64,000 nucleotides of DNA from Vreelandella nanhaiensis (lineage in GTDB: Bacteria > Pseudomonadota > Gammaproteobacteria > Pseudomonadales > Halomonadaceae), in the NCBI RefSeq assembly GCF_003990185.1, contig NZ_RZHF01000016.1, forward strand, positions 62,001-126,000. Reading direction: 5' to 3'. The notes below the pieces were generated by a model. It ran no database searches. It saw nothing but the letters and a program-made list of their open reading frames with translations, and was not told the origin of the DNA. How positions within the stretch are numbered: position 1 is the first letter of the stretch; each line of letters starts with the position of its first letter. Positions 16,473 to 26,776 of the stretch are shown in pieces. The translations under genes were made by a program, and so were the position numbers.

Positions 16473-17672
16473 TTAGCTAGAGGCCAGTGCATCCAGGCCA
16501 CGAGCCAGGTCGCGCTGAATATCCTGCTGGCTTTCAAGACCAACGGCTACGCGAATTAACCCCGGCGAAATACCGGCTGCTTCTTTTTGGGCATCCGATA
16601 AACGGCCATGTGTTGTAGTAGCGGGATGGGTGATGGTGGTTTTGACATCGCCCAAGTTGCCCGTAATGGAGAGCAAACGGGTAGCATCAATAACCTGCCA
16701 GGCACCCTCTTGCCCGTTAATTACTTCAAACCCCAAAACAGCGCCAAAACCTTTCTGCTGGTGCTTAGCAAGCGCATGCTGTGGATGCGTTTCCAGGCCA
16801 CTGTAATGCACTTTACTTACCGCTGGGTGTTGGTCCAGCCAGCGAGCCAGCGTCAATGCATTTTCACAATGGGCTTTCATACGCAGTGAAAGCGTTTCCA
16901 ACCCCTTGGTAAATATCCAGGCATTAAACGGGCTCAGGCAAGGCCCGCAGGTGCGCACTACGCCAAAAATTTCTTCCAGCACCTCGTGCTTGCCTACCAC
17001 AGCGCCGCCGATGGCCCTTCCTTGCCCGTCCAAGTACTTGGTAGCAGAGTGAATGACCAGATCGGCACCTAGCGCTATGGGCTGCTGAAGCGCCGGGGTC
17101 AAGAAACAGTTATCAATTGCAAGCCACGCATCATGGCGCTTTGCCAGTGCGGCCAATGCCGGAATATCCGCAATTTCAGAAAGTGGATTGGAGGGCGTTT
17201 CAGCAAATAATAAACGTGTTTTAGACGTAATAGCAGCTTCCCACGCTTCAAGATTGGAAAGTTCAACGTAGCGCGTGGTAATCCCAAACTTGCCCAGGTA
17301 CTTATCGAACAGGCTAACGGTAGAGCCAAACAGCGAACGCGATGCCAAAATCTCATCGCCTGCAGATAGTAGCGCAAGTGCTGTAGACAAAATGGCCGCC
17401 ATACCCGAGCTTGTCGCGACACAACGTTCACCGCCCTCAAGCGCCGCCAAGCGGCGCTCGAAAGTATGCACGGTCGGGTTGGTAAAGCGCGAGTACACGT
17501 TACCGGGTTCCTTTCCACCGAACTTACGCGCCGCCTCAGCAGCGCTCTCATAGACGAAGCTGGAAGTCGGGAAAATCGGCTCCGAATGCTCCTGTTCAAA
17601 GGTGCGGTGGTGGCCTGCACGGATTGCCAGCGTCTCTAACGACCACTCATCTTGTTGGCTATCATTGTGCAT
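16473..17672 (-). CDS. metZ: O-succinylhomoserine sulfhydrylase
   Basis: A 399-residue PLP enzyme of the Cys/Met metabolism family that makes homocysteine directly from O-succinylhomoserine and sulfide. Marks are PIFPTSSFVYESAAEA, YSRFTNPTVHTFERRLAALEGG, CVATSSGMAAI, DNCFLTPALQQP, and the lysine-bearing HSATKYLDGQGRAIGGAV. Its place just after purF is the same as in Pseudomonas, where this gene is metZ, and favours sulfhydrylase over cystathionine gamma-synthase. Only about 40 bases separate it from purF. A bidirectional terminator ends the unit. Confidence 0.93.
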   Translation of the reverse strand: MHNDSQQDEWSLETLAIRAGHHRTFEQEHSEPIFPTSSFVYESAAEAARKFGGKEPGNVYSRFTNPTVHTFERRLAALEGGERCVATSSGMAAILSTALALLSAGDEILASRSLFGSTVSLFDKYLGKFGITTRYVELSNLEAWEAAITSKTRLLFAETPSNPLSEIADIPALAALAKRHDAWLAIDNCFLTPALQQPIALGADLVIHSATKYLDGQGRAIGGAVVGKHEVLEEIFGVVRTCGPCLSPFNAWIFTKGLETLSLRMKAHCENALTLARWLDQHPAVSKVHYSGLETHPQHALAKHQQKGFGAVLGFEVINGQEGAWQVIDATRLLSITGNLGDVKTTITHPATTTHGRLSDAQKEAAGISPGLIRVAVGLESQQDIQRDLARGLDALASS

Positions 17673-17713
17673 GGGCGTACCCCTTATTTTCAGTAAGCGT
17701 CTGTGACCAGAAA

Positions 17714-19234
17714 TTAGTCGTCGAGATCATCATCCTGATTGTGCATATCCACTAGCGCATGATCACCAGCACTCTGATCCTTGGCAGAATCGTTGCGGCT
17801 TGCTTCCAACACCGCCAGATAGGCCTCGTCGATATCGCCCGTCACATAGTTGCCATCAAAGACTGAGCAGTCAAAGGCTTCCATTTCCGGGTTGACTTCG
17901 CGGCAGGCGTCTTTCAGATCTTCAAGGTCCTGGTAGAAGATGCGGTCTGCACCGATAAGCTCGCCCACTTCATCTTCTGTACGACCGTGAGCGATCAGCT
18001 CGGTGGCAGCCGGCATATCAATGCCGTATACGTTTGGATAGCGTACCGGCGGCGCGGCTGAAGCAAAATAGACCTTGCGGGCGCCAGCATCGCGGGCCAT
18101 CTGGATAATCTGCTTACAGGTAGTACCACGTACGATGGAGTCATCCACGAGCAGGACGTTCTTGCCCTTGAACTCAACATCAATCGCGTTGAGCTTTTGA
18201 CGTACTGATTTTTTACGCTGGGTCTGGCCCGGCATGATGAAGGTTCGGCCAATGTAGCGGTTCTTCATAAAGCCTTCGCGGTAAGTGACTCCAAGGTGCT
18301 GAGCCATTTCCAGCGCAGAGGTGCGTGACGTATCAGGAATCGGAATCACGACATCGATATCGTGATCCGGCCATTCGTTGAGAATGCGATCCCCTAGCTT
18401 GCGTCCCATCTGCATGCGCGTACCGTAAACGTAAGCGCCGTCCAGAATGGAGTCTGGGCGCGCCAGATAAACGTGCTCAAAAATGCATGAGCGCAGCAGC
18501 GGACGATCAGCGCATACCTGAGTATGGAACTGGCCCTGCATATCGACAAAAATCGCCTCCCCCGGTGCCAGATCACGCTCAAGCTCAAAACCGCCAACAT
18601 CTAGCGCCACCGATTCAGAGGCAATCATCACTTCCTGGCCGCTATCGGTCTGGCGAGTACCAAATACGACTGGGCGGATCCCATGAGGATCCCGGAAAGC
18701 CACCATACCGAAACCGTTAATGATCGCGACCGCCGCGTAGCCGCCCTTGCAGCGCCGATGCACTCTACGTACGGCATCAAAGATATCTTCCGCTTCCAGG
18801 TGCAGGCCCTGCTTGCCCAGCTCATGGGCAAACACGTTAAGCAGCACTTCAGAATCGGAGCTGGTATTGATGTGACGCAGATCGGTCGAGAACAACTCCT
18901 GCTTTAACTGCTCGGAGTTGGTCAGGTTACCGTTATGCGCCAACGCAATACCGTAAGGAGAGTTGACATAAAACGGCTGAGATTCCGCTTCGCTTGAAGA
19001 ACCAGCCGTTGGATAACGTACGTGGCCAATGCCCAGGCTACCCTTGAGGCGAGCCATATGGCGGGTGTGAAAAACATCACGCACCAGCCCGTTACTCTTG
19101 CGCAGTAGGAAGCGTCCCTCGTTCCAGGTCATCATGCCGGCAGCGTCCTGGCCCCGATGCTGAAGTACGGTCAGGGCATCGTAGATCCCCTGATTTACCG
19201 CTTGCTTGGCCAGAAGGCCGACTATACCGCACAT
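17714..19234 (-). CDS. purF: Amidophosphoribosyltransferase
   Basis: The committed step of purine synthesis: glutamine-dependent conversion of PRPP to phosphoribosylamine. The 506-residue protein starts MCGIVGLL, so Cys2 becomes the N-terminal nucleophile of the class II glutamine amidotransferase domain (about residues 2-230). The phosphoribosyltransferase domain follows with the PRPP loop [13 protein letters not shown] near residue 365. The C-terminal 30 residues are acidic and probably disordered. It lies in the folC-SPOR-cvpA-purF-metZ series shared with Pseudomonas; 113 bases separate it from cvpA. Confidence 0.97.
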   Translation of the reverse strand: MCGIVGLLAKQAVNQGIYDALTVLQHRGQDAAGMMTWNEGRFLLRKSNGLVRDVFHTRHMARLKGSLGIGHVRYPTAGSSSEAESQPFYVNSPYGIALAHNGNLTNSEQLKQELFSTDLRHINTSSDSEVLLNVFAHELGKQGLHLEAEDIFDAVRRVHRRCKGGYAAVAIINGFGMVAFRDPHGIRPVVFGTRQTDSGQEVMIASESVALDVGGFELERDLAPGEAIFVDMQGQFHTQVCADRPLLRSCIFEHVYLARPDSILDGAYVYGTRMQMGRKLGDRILNEWPDHDIDVVIPIPDTSRTSALEMAQHLGVTYREGFMKNRYIGRTFIMPGQTQRKKSVRQKLNAIDVEFKGKNVLLVDDSIVRGTTCKQIIQMARDAGARKVYFASAAPPVRYPNVYGIDMPAATELIAHGRTEDEVGELIGADRIFYQDLEDLKDACREVNPEMEAFDCSVFDGNYVTGDIDEAYLAVLEASRNDSAKDQSAGDHALVDMHNQDDDLDD

Positions 19235-19347
19235 TCAAGTTACCTCGCTTTAGTGCCATGGCTTGCCGAAACAAGCCCGTACATTCTTGAAACTTTTCAG
19301 ACTGCTTTTAATGTCGGCTCTTAAGTTTCGACAGGTAGCAGCAGATA

Positions 19348-19920
19348 CTACTGACTATCCATTGACGGAGGCGTAATCCCATCTCGCGTGCGAAGGTCAG
19401 GCAATGATATATCGCGCAGTGAGGCAGGCGCCTCGGGCAGCTCACGCTCCCACTGATCCAGCTGGCTGACCGCCCAGTCGCGTAATTCGATAAAGGTCGG
19501 ACGTAGCGACGCCTGCTGCCACGCCTGAAGCTCGGCCAGAGGTGTCAGCGTAATCAATACCGTCACCACCAAGAGAATCACCGCACCACGTGCGATCCCA
19601 AACGCCGCCCCGGCAAAGCGATTCAAAAGCCCCATTCCCACCCATTCTACCGCAGCGTGTACCAAACGAATAACAATTCCACAAAGTAAAATGACGGCAA
19701 AGATTACCAGCGCAAACGCCAGCACTAGACGGGCATCGAAACTGTCGATGAACCCGCTCATCAGTTCAGCGACCGGCTCGGCAAGCACGCGGGCGACCAT
19801 CAGCGCGACTACCCATGCACCGAGCCCTAATGCTTCTCTAACAAAACCGCGTACGAAACCTGACAACATCGAAAGCGCAAGTACGGCCAGAAAAACAGCA
19901 TCAATCCACGTTAACGCCAT
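19348..19920 (-). CDS. cvpA: CvpA family membrane protein
   Basis: A 190-residue inner-membrane protein with four hydrophobic helices, matching the colicin V production family: WIDAVFLAVLALSMLSGFVRGFVREAL is the conserved opening (given here only as the region of residues 5-31), followed by FDARLVLAFALVIFAV and the GLLNRFAGAAFGIARG segment. CvpA is linked to envelope homeostasis and colicin V export in E. coli; its molecular role is not settled. The C-terminus is soluble. It starts four bases after the SPOR gene stop and precedes purF. Confidence 0.92.
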   Translation of the reverse strand: MALTWIDAVFLAVLALSMLSGFVRGFVREALGLGAWVVALMVARVLAEPVAELMSGFIDSFDARLVLAFALVIFAVILLCGIVIRLVHAAVEWVGMGLLNRFAGAAFGIARGAVILLVVTVLITLTPLAELQAWQQASLRPTFIELRDWAVSQLDQWERELPEAPASLRDISLPDLRTRDGITPPSMDSQ

Positions 19921-19923
19921 TGT

Positions 19924-20604
19924 TTAATCTCTTACCCGTACTAAAAGGCCCTGCACATTGGCCCGCTGCTTAATTAATGCCATCGCAGCTTCGCCATCTT
20001 CAGAGGAGGCATAAGGACCTACCAACACCGTCGTTAAATTGTTATCACGCTGGCGCTGGAAAACGCTGAACCCTTCATCTGAAAGCTGGCTCCCAAGCCG
20101 CCTTGCATTATCAGCATCACCAAAGCTGCCTACCTGAACAGCCCACTCACCCTGCTGGGTGGATGTTGGGCCAGAAGCACTTGAGGAGGATGAACCGTTT
20201 TGGTTACCACTGCCTGTTGAACTGTTGGCTGCCACCAGATCAGCAATCGGATCATTTTTTGGCGCCGGTTCGCTGGACGATGAACTCGGCTCCTGAGTTG
20301 CTGTCGCCGTTTCGCTGGGCGCATCAATTTGATCAGTTTGCGGCAGTGCAGGAGAGGCGTTGATCGGCGCATTCAGCTCGTCACTGCTCGTCACATTGCT
20401 GGATGATGGTGGGCTAACCGTAGACGGCATTTGGGGTGCTGCCACGTCACGGCGCGCCGTTTCAACAGGCTGCTCGATAATAAAAGTGGGCTGAGGCCGC
20501 TCTTCGCGAGGCGCGGGATCACTCATCAGCCAAGGTACAAAAATCGCCAACAGGGCAAGCAGGATCACGATACCACTGATGCGCTCTGTTTTACCGTATT
20601 TCAT
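19924..20604 (-). CDS. SPOR-domain protein (DedD-like)
   Basis: A 226-residue bitopic inner-membrane protein. Residues 1-30 hold a short cytosolic head and one helix (ISGIVILLALLAIFVPWLM); residues 35-145 are Pro/Ser/Thr/Gln-rich and likely disordered; the last 75 residues are a SPOR domain (GEWAVQVGSFGDADNARRLG to the end). SPOR domains bind denuded peptidoglycan glycans at the division septum, so a cell-division role like that of DedD is expected. The ATG at 20604 follows GAGGGAG; an in-frame TTG at 20619 is less likely. It lies between folC and cvpA. Confidence 0.9.
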   Translation of the reverse strand: MKYGKTERISGIVILLALLAIFVPWLMSDPAPREERPQPTFIIEQPVETARRDVAAPQMPSTVSPPSSSNVTSSDELNAPINASPALPQTDQIDAPSETATATQEPSSSSSEPAPKNDPIADLVAANSSTGSGNQNGSSSSSASGPTSTQQGEWAVQVGSFGDADNARRLGSQLSDEGFSVFQRQRDNNLTTVLVGPYASSEDGEAAMALIKQRANVQGLLVRVRD

Positions 20605-20638
20605 TATCTTCTCCCTCAAGCGAGCTATGCCTTAAAAG

Positions 20639-21919
20639 CTACTGGGCCTGTGGCAATGGCCGAGCCAGCAGGGCTGCGACTGTAAAAAAGGACCCGGTTG
20701 CCAAAACACGATCCTTGGAGGCCAGCAAAGGCGCCAATGCATCAACACCTGCTTCAGGAGAGTCAGCACAGCAATGTACACGTCCGCCCTGGGCGGTAAT
20801 ACGCTTAGCAAGCTCATCTGCCTTACGTCCGCGTTCGCCATCAAGCGTTACGCACACCCAGTCAGTAATACGCGGCGCAAGCGCAGCGATCACGCCATCG
20901 GCGTCTTTATCATTTAGCATGCCAATCAGCGCCCATTGACGTCCACCTTCTGGCGGCGCAGGCAACCGGCGCGCCAGATAAGCCGCAGCATGCGGATTAT
21001 GCCCTACATCAAGGCACCACTGCCCCAGCCACTGCATCCTGCCTGGTAATTGCACTTGCGCCAGAGCGTTTTGCGTGGCTTTTTGCGTTAACACAAGCCC
21101 CGTCATTGCCAATGCTTGAAGCGCTGTCGCTGCATTATCGATAGGCAGGCCAGGGTCTGGAAGCGCATCCAGGGAAATCGTATCTCCCTCGGAAGTCAGA
21201 CCATGCCAACACCATAGTAAATTGCCTTCACTACCCGCACTATGGCTAAACGCGAGCCCCAGACGGTAAACAGGCGCTGCCAGCGCAATAGCAGTATCAG
21301 CCACACTGCTGGGCAGCGACTCGCTACCCAATATGGCTGGACGCAAAGGCCGAAAAACTCCTGCTTTTTCAAGCCCGATCTGTGAAATATCGGTTCCCAA
21401 AAAGCTGGCATGGTCCTGAGCTATCGTGGTGACCACGGCCACATCAGCGTCAATGATATTCACGGCGTCAAGACGCCCGCCCAAGCCGATTTCAAGTACA
21501 GCCAGGTCAAGGCTTTCCTGAGCCAGACACCAGAGAGCGCACAAGGTACCTGCTTCGAAATAGGTAAGGCTTATTTCGGGCGCTTGCAGGCGCGCCCGTT
21601 CAACGCGCTCGAAACCCTCGATCAGGGGTTGATCTGCAATTTCCTGCCCATCTATTTTAACGCGCTCGTTATAGCGCAACAGGTGGGGAGAGGAGTAAGT
21701 GCCTACGCGAAGGCCATGACCACGAGCAACAGCATCTGCTATGGCAAGGGTCGACCCCTTGCCATTGGTACCGGCTACCACCACTACCTGTTTGGCAATG
21801 GGGTTTTCAAACAATCCCATACGCTCAGCAACGCATGCAACGCGCTCGAGGCCTAGATCAATCCCTGTAGGATGCAGGGTCTCTAGATGCTGAAGCCATT
21901 CAGTCAAAGATTTAGGCAT
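20639..21919 (-). CDS. folC: Folylpolyglutamate synthase / dihydrofolate synthase
   Basis: A Mur-ligase-fold enzyme that adds glutamate to dihydropteroate and extends folate polyglutamate tails. The 426-residue protein shows the family opening [20 protein letters not shown], the P-loop [26 protein letters not shown], and [15 protein letters not shown] take the ATG at 21919, which overlaps the accD stop, because family members begin close to SLTEWL; an ATG pair at 21934 is an equally overlapping alternative with a weak AAGAG ahead of it. Either way accD and folC are translationally coupled. Confidence 0.94.
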   Translation of the reverse strand: MPKSLTEWLQHLETLHPTGIDLGLERVACVAERMGLFENPIAKQVVVVAGTNGKGSTLAIADAVARGHGLRVGTYSSPHLLRYNERVKIDGQEIADQPLIEGFERVERARLQAPEISLTYFEAGTLCALWCLAQESLDLAVLEIGLGGRLDAVNIIDADVAVVTTIAQDHASFLGTDISQIGLEKAGVFRPLRPAILGSESLPSSVADTAIALAAPVYRLGLAFSHSAGSEGNLLWCWHGLTSEGDTISLDALPDPGLPIDNAATALQALAMTGLVLTQKATQNALAQVQLPGRMQWLGQWCLDVGHNPHAAAYLARRLPAPPEGGRQWALIGMLNDKDADGVIAALAPRITDWVCVTLDGERGRKADELAKRITAQGGRVHCCADSPEAGVDALAPLLASKDRVLATGSFFTVAALLARPLPQAQ

Positions 21920-22919
21920 TGCGGTGGGCATCATCGCTCTTGTCGATTGAATCTGTACCGGCTTCATCACGGATAGCGTCAGCATCAGTGGTACTAGAGG
22001 CTTCTACAGCCGAAGGGCCAGCCATGTTAACGCTTTCAACGGCATCATCGGCGTTGACTAGCGCATCATGATGCGTCAGCTTACGCAGTACGCCACCTAC
22101 ACGCGCACGCATTTCGTGACGATGCACGATCATGTCAACCGTTCCGTGCTCCAGCAAAAACTCGCTTCGCTGAAAACCTTCCGGCAGCGTCTCGCGTACG
22201 GTCTGCTCGATTACCCGCGGGCCAGCAAAGCCGATAAGCGCATTAGGTTCGGCAATATTCAAGTCGCCCAGCATGGCAAGAGAAGCAGAAACCCCACCAA
22301 ATACAGGGTCAGTCAGCACGGAGATATAAGGTACGCCCGCCTGTTTGAGCTTTTCAAGCGCAGCCGATGTCTTCGCCATCTGCATCAGTGAAAACAGCGC
22401 TTCCTGCATACGCGCACCGCCTGAAGCGGCGAAGCATACCAAGGGGATACCTTCATCCAGAGCAACAGTGGCGGCACGCACGAACTTCTCGCCGACCACA
22501 GCGCCCATGGACCCCCCCATAAAGGTAAATTCAAAGGCCACGGCCACGATGGGCAGTCCATCCAGCTCGCCGCGCATGGCAACCAGGGCATCTTTTTCGC
22601 CAGTATCCTTTTGCGCTGCTGTTAGGCGGTCTTTATATTTCTTGGAGTCACGAAATTTCAGACGATCAGTGGGCTCAAGCTCCGCTGCAATCTCTGCCCG
22701 TCCAGTTTTATCCAAGAACCAGTCCAAGCGTTTACGTGCGGTCAACCGCAAGTGATGGTCACATTTAGGACATACACTGTTATGCTTCTCTAACTCAGGA
22801 AGATAGAGAACCGCTTCACACTTGGGACATTTGCGCCAGAGGCCATCGGGCACGCTAGCGCGACGGTCTTTACGCTGGATACGCCCCATAGAGGGCACTA
22901 TCTTGTCTAACCAGCTCAT
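21912..22919 (-). CDS. accD: Acetyl-CoA carboxylase carboxyltransferase, beta subunit
   Basis: With AccA it transfers the carboxyl group from carboxybiotin to acetyl-CoA, the first step of fatty acid synthesis. The start [11 protein letters not shown] is the usual one for the family. A four-cysteine zinc ribbon follows (CPKC near residue 31 and CPKC about 19 residues later), then the crotonase-like domain with [14 protein letters not shown] and [17 protein letters not shown]. The protein is 335 residues; about 30 residues beyond the E. coli length form an acidic, Ser/Asp-rich tail. I chose ATG 22919 over a TTG at 22961. It is followed by an overlapping folC. Confidence 0.96.
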   Translation of the reverse strand: MSWLDKIVPSMGRIQRKDRRASVPDGLWRKCPKCEAVLYLPELEKHNSVCPKCDHHLRLTARKRLDWFLDKTGRAEIAAELEPTDRLKFRDSKKYKDRLTAAQKDTGEKDALVAMRGELDGLPIVAVAFEFTFMGGSMGAVVGEKFVRAATVALDEGIPLVCFAASGGARMQEALFSLMQMAKTSAALEKLKQAGVPYISVLTDPVFGGVSASLAMLGDLNIAEPNALIGFAGPRVIEQTVRETLPEGFQRSEFLLEHGTVDMIVHRHEMRARVGGVLRKLTHHDALVNADDAVESVNMAGPSAVEASSTTDADAIRDEAGTDSIDKSDDAHRNA

Positions 22920-23011
22920 ATCAAAAAGGCTTCCATTTACGTCAATGCCTGGTAACGCCAAGCTTGATGAGTGTCGTCAATCAAATACAGTCTAGACGAT
23001 GAGGGGCAGCG

Positions 23012-23815
23012 TCAGGCGTCCATTGCAGTTCGCATCTCTGCTAGTACGCTGTTTAGCTGGCCCGCGATAATTTCGGGTGTTTCTGCATGTTCGGCAATAC
23101 GATTAACCAGCGCACTGCCGACAATCACCCCATCGGCCACTTTAGCCACCTCTGCAGCTGTGACACCGTCGCGAATACCGAAGCCAACACAGAGCGGCAA
23201 ATCAGTCATATCACGCAGCGGCGCCAGATGTTCGGCTACATCGCTGGCATTAAGCGTTGCCGCACCGGTGACACCTTTAAGTGAAACATAATAAAGGTAA
23301 CCTTCACCGTGGGCGCATATTGTAGCGGCTCGCGCATGGGAAGTGGTAGGCGCGATAAGGAAAATCGATGCTAAATTACGTACTTTTAATAGCGGGCCGA
23401 ACTCATCGGCCTCTTCTGGCGGCATATCGACCACCAGAACGCCATCTACACCAACCTCAGCCGCCCTATCGGCGAAAGCCTCATAGCCAATGCGCTCAAT
23501 CGGATTTAGATACCCCATCAACACCACCGGTGTAGTGGTATCAGCTTGGCGAAACTCCGCCACCATATCCAGCAGATCCACTAGACGAGTGCCCTTCTTA
23601 AGCGCTCGCTCGCAAGCTTTTTGGATCACCGGCCCATCCGCCATAGGATCTGAAAACGGTACGCCAAGCTCAATAATATCGGCACCTGCATCCACCAACG
23701 CATGCATAAAGCCAACGGTATATTGGGGCGCCGGGTCGCCTGCGGTAATGTAAGGGATCAGGGCCTTACGGCCCTGTTGCTTAAGTTCACTGAAACGCTG
23801 ATCAATACGATTCAT
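23012..23815 (-). CDS. trpA: Tryptophan synthase alpha chain
   Basis: Cleaves indole-3-glycerol phosphate to indole and glyceraldehyde 3-phosphate, passing indole through a tunnel to TrpB. The 267-residue TIM barrel carries PYITAGDP, the catalytic Glu and Asp in [14 protein letters not shown], and the phosphate-binding loop GFGIRDG near residue 210. ATG 23815 follows AAGGG. Only 22 bases separate it from trpB. Confidence 0.97.
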   Translation of the reverse strand: MNRIDQRFSELKQQGRKALIPYITAGDPAPQYTVGFMHALVDAGADIIELGVPFSDPMADGPVIQKACERALKKGTRLVDLLDMVAEFRQADTTTPVVLMGYLNPIERIGYEAFADRAAEVGVDGVLVVDMPPEEADEFGPLLKVRNLASIFLIAPTTSHARAATICAHGEGYLYYVSLKGVTGAATLNASDVAEHLAPLRDMTDLPLCVGFGIRDGVTAAEVAKVADGVIVGSALVNRIAEHAETPEIIAGQLNSVLAEMRTAMDA

Positions 23816-23837
23816 GTTTGCCCTTAAAAAGCTGCCC

Positions 23838-25091
23838 TTAAAATTCGATGCCATCAATCCTGGCGACCGTCATGATGTCTTTGTCACCCCGCCCTGAGAG
23901 ATTGACCACGATGTGCTGGTCAGAACGCATGGTAGGGGCCAATACCTTGGCATGGGCCAGGGCGTGGGCAGACTCGAGCGCAGGCATAATACCTTCCATC
24001 TGCGTTAGCTCACGAAAAGCCTCTAACACTTCCTTGTCGTTTGCGGCCACATAGTTTACTCGCCCCACGTCTTTCCATAGCGCGTGCTCCGGGCCAACGC
24101 CTGGGTAATCAAGTCCCGCAGAGATCGAATGCGTATCGGACACCTGCCCCGCGTCGTCAGACATCAGGTAGGTGCGATTGCCATGCAGTACGCCTCGCGG
24201 GGCATTAGAGGAAAGCGGCGCAGCATGACGGCCGGTCTCAACACCGTCGCCGCCCGCTTCAACGCCATACATCGCAACTGCATCATCCTCGACGAACGGA
24301 TAAAAAAGCCCAATGGCATTAGATCCACCGCCGACACAGGCGATCAGCGCATCAGGCAAACGGCCAATCTGTTCAAGCGACTGACGCCGCGCTTCGCGCC
24401 CCACCACCGCATTGAAGTCGCGTACCAGCTGGGGGTATGGGTGCGGGCCTGCCACTGTCCCGATAATGTAGAAGGTCGTATCAACGTTGGTTACCCAATC
24501 GCGCAGCGCTTCATTCATGGCATCTTTTAAGGTGCGGGTCCCCGACTCCACCGGAATTACCCGGGCGCCCAGCAAACGCATGCGATAGACGTTAAGCTTT
24601 TGGCGCTGAACGTCTTCGGCGCCCATATATACATCGCACGTAAGTCCCAAGCGTGCGGCGACCGTTGCAGTCGCTACGCCATGCTGACCAGCGCCCGTTT
24701 CAGCAATAACCCGCGGTTTGCCCGTTTTCTTGGCTAACAGCGCCTGGCCAATCGTATTGTTTACCTTGTGGGCGCCGGTGTGATTGAGGTCTTCTCGCTT
24801 CAACCAGATCTGCGCGCCGCCCAGCGCCCTGGACCATCGTTCGGCATGGTAAAGCGGCGATGGACGCCCCACATAGTGGGCCAGGTCGTGATCAAACTCT
24901 GCTTGAAAGGCAGGATCATCGCGCAAGCTTAAGTAAGTTTTCTCAAGATCTTCCAACGCATAGCTTAAAGTTTCTGACACAAACCGACCGCCGTAGGGGC
25001 CAAAATGGCCGCGGACATCCGGCATTCGGGTCAGGTCGCTGAACCGGGTTCCAGAAACAGTTTCGTGAGCACCAGTTGCTGAGACAGTCAC
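23838..25091 (-). CDS. trpB: Tryptophan synthase beta chain
   Basis: PLP enzyme joining indole with serine to make tryptophan. At 417 residues it is of usual length for TrpB1. It shows [15 protein letters not shown] near residue 28, the PLP lysine in [30 protein letters not shown], and the [10 protein letters not shown] phosphate loop. The start is GTG at 25091 with GAGGT six bases before it. It sits between trpF and trpA in the same direction. Confidence 0.97.
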   Translation of the reverse strand: MTVSATGAHETVSGTRFSDLTRMPDVRGHFGPYGGRFVSETLSYALEDLEKTYLSLRDDPAFQAEFDHDLAHYVGRPSPLYHAERWSRALGGAQIWLKREDLNHTGAHKVNNTIGQALLAKKTGKPRVIAETGAGQHGVATATVAARLGLTCDVYMGAEDVQRQKLNVYRMRLLGARVIPVESGTRTLKDAMNEALRDWVTNVDTTFYIIGTVAGPHPYPQLVRDFNAVVGREARRQSLEQIGRLPDALIACVGGGSNAIGLFYPFVEDDAVAMYGVEAGGDGVETGRHAAPLSSNAPRGVLHGNRTYLMSDDAGQVSDTHSISAGLDYPGVGPEHALWKDVGRVNYVAANDKEVLEAFRELTQMEGIMPALESAHALAHAKVLAPTMRSDQHIVVNLSGRGDKDIMTVARIDGIEF

Positions 25092-25174
25092 AGAGATACC
25101 TCACAGATTGCCAGCGCAGGCAAATATTGAAAAAACAGGGTACGCAGCTGTACAGGGGCAACTGCGCGGCGTGC

Positions 25175-25816
25175 TTAGCGAGCGTCGGCCAACGACACTT
25201 GATTAACAAACATAGCCATTTCTTCTGCATCCTTACAGCCAGGCGCTTCTTCAATTCCACCTGAAACATCAACAGCATAAGGAGCAACCTGGCCCACGGC
25301 GGAGGCAATATTTGCAGCCGTTAGCCCGCCAGCGAGAATAACAGGTTTTGCAAGATTTGTAGGGATTCGCGACCAATCAAACACCTCGCCAGTGCCACCC
25401 GGTACGCCTGGGCGATACGCATCCAGCAATAGCGCCTGGGCGCCATGATACTGGTCGGCTGCCTGGTGCAGGTCGATGTCATCACGCATTCGCAGCGCCT
25501 TTACCCAAGGGCGATCGAACTGGGCACAAAATGCCGCTGACTCATTGCCATGGAACTGAATCAAATCCAGGTACGGCAGGCAGGCGGTTATTAACTCAGG
25601 ACTCTGATCGACAAAAAGCCCCACGCGGGTAACAAAAGCAGGCACAGCGGCTGAAAGCATCGCCAGCTGCTCACAGGTAATCGCCCGAGCGCTTTTGGGC
25701 CACATTACAAAGCCCAGCGCATCCGCACCCAGCATGACCGCGCGCTCAATATCCTCAGCCCGGGTCAGGCCACAGAACTTGATGCGCGTCCGCTTCCGCC
25801 TGCCAATCTGATTCAT
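25175..25816 (-). CDS. trpF: Phosphoribosylanthranilate isomerase
   Basis: An Amadori rearrangement in tryptophan synthesis, giving CdRP. The 213-residue TIM barrel has RIKFCGLTRAEDIERAV with the catalytic Cys, LIQFHGNE, and VDVSGGIEEAPGCKD with the catalytic Asp. Its ATG overlaps the truA stop codon (ATGA). The upstream pathway genes trpE, G, D and C are not in the window, so tryptophan genes are split as in other gammaproteobacteria of this group. Confidence 0.96.
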   Translation of the reverse strand: MNQIGRRKRTRIKFCGLTRAEDIERAVMLGADALGFVMWPKSARAITCEQLAMLSAAVPAFVTRVGLFVDQSPELITACLPYLDLIQFHGNESAAFCAQFDRPWVKALRMRDDIDLHQAADQYHGAQALLLDAYRPGVPGGTGEVFDWSRIPTNLAKPVILAGGLTAANIASAVGQVAPYAVDVSGGIEEAPGCKDAEEMAMFVNQVSLADAR

Positions 25817-26748
25817 AAACTCTCCTGAGCTGGATCTGACGCTTTTTTAGTGAAGGTAAGCTTACGACGCGCAGCCACCCGTGGGCTGTCCGGAAGCGCT
25901 CGCTCACCCGTCCACTCGCCGGTAAAGGCGAGCAAATTAGGTCCTAACGGCTCTTTAGGCAGATCAAAGCGCTCATCATAAAGCGAGTCGACAAAATGTA
26001 ACCCACTGGCGGAAGCCGTTACATCCCCAAGCTTACGATTCCTAAGTGCCAGCAATCGTTCAATATAGCCTTCATCCTGGGCGCCACGCCCCACGCTTAT
26101 CAACGCCCCTGCAATATTGCGAATCATATGGTGCAAAAACGCATTGCCCTGAATATCAATCATCACCAGCGGGCCATAGCGTTTCACATCCACAAAATGC
26201 ATTTGTCGCCACGGGGTCTTTGATTGACAGCCCGCCGCGCGAAAGCTTGTAAAGTCGTGCTCACCCACCAGCGCCTGGGCAGCACGATGCATGGCGTCAG
26301 CATCCAGCGGGTCACGGCACCATGTAACGTTATTGCGCTCAAGTACCGGGCGACTAATCTGGTTGAGCACCAGATATCGATAGCGTCGGCCTAATGCTCC
26401 CAAGCGCGAATGAAAGTCATCTGATACCGGCTTGATCCAGCGCACTGCTACATCGCGAGGTAAATTCGTGTTAGCGCCAAAAATCCAGGCTTTTTCAGAA
26501 CGTTCAGCGGGTGCATCAAAATGAATGATTTGGCGTGTGGCATGAACACCTGAATCAGTACGCCCGCTGGCATGGATCTGTACAGGCGCGTTGGCTACCT
26601 TCGTCAAGGCATCTTCTAAAGCCCCCTGCACGGAAGCGGCATGCTTTAAACGTTGAAAACCGCAAAAGCGCGAGCCATCGTATTCAATGCCCATCGCCAA
26701 GCGGCCTTTCAGCGGCTGTGTTTCGTCAAAGTGGTAGAACAGGGTCAT
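25813..26748 (-). CDS. truA: tRNA pseudouridine(38-40) synthase
   Basis: Isomerises uridines 38, 39 and 40 in the anticodon arm of many tRNAs. The 311-residue protein has GIEYDGSRFCGFQRLK, the catalytic aspartate in ASGRTDSGVHATRQ, YRYLVLN, and the C-terminal GNAFLHHMIRNIAGALISVG motif. An additional 25-30 residues at each end exceed the E. coli length. The ATG at 26748 is used; a TTG just before it opens the frame. It is the fourth gene in the asd-fimV-truA-trpF series also found in Pseudomonas. Confidence 0.96.
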   Translation of the reverse strand: MTLFYHFDETQPLKGRLAMGIEYDGSRFCGFQRLKHAASVQGALEDALTKVANAPVQIHASGRTDSGVHATRQIIHFDAPAERSEKAWIFGANTNLPRDVAVRWIKPVSDDFHSRLGALGRRYRYLVLNQISRPVLERNNVTWCRDPLDADAMHRAAQALVGEHDFTSFRAAGCQSKTPWRQMHFVDVKRYGPLVMIDIQGNAFLHHMIRNIAGALISVGRGAQDEGYIERLLALRNRKLGDVTASASGLHFVDSLYDERFDLPKEPLGPNLLAFTGEWTGERALPDSPRVAARRKLTFTKKASDPAQESL

Positions 26749-26776
26749 CAAGCCACGTCATCAAGAGTTCAAAAGG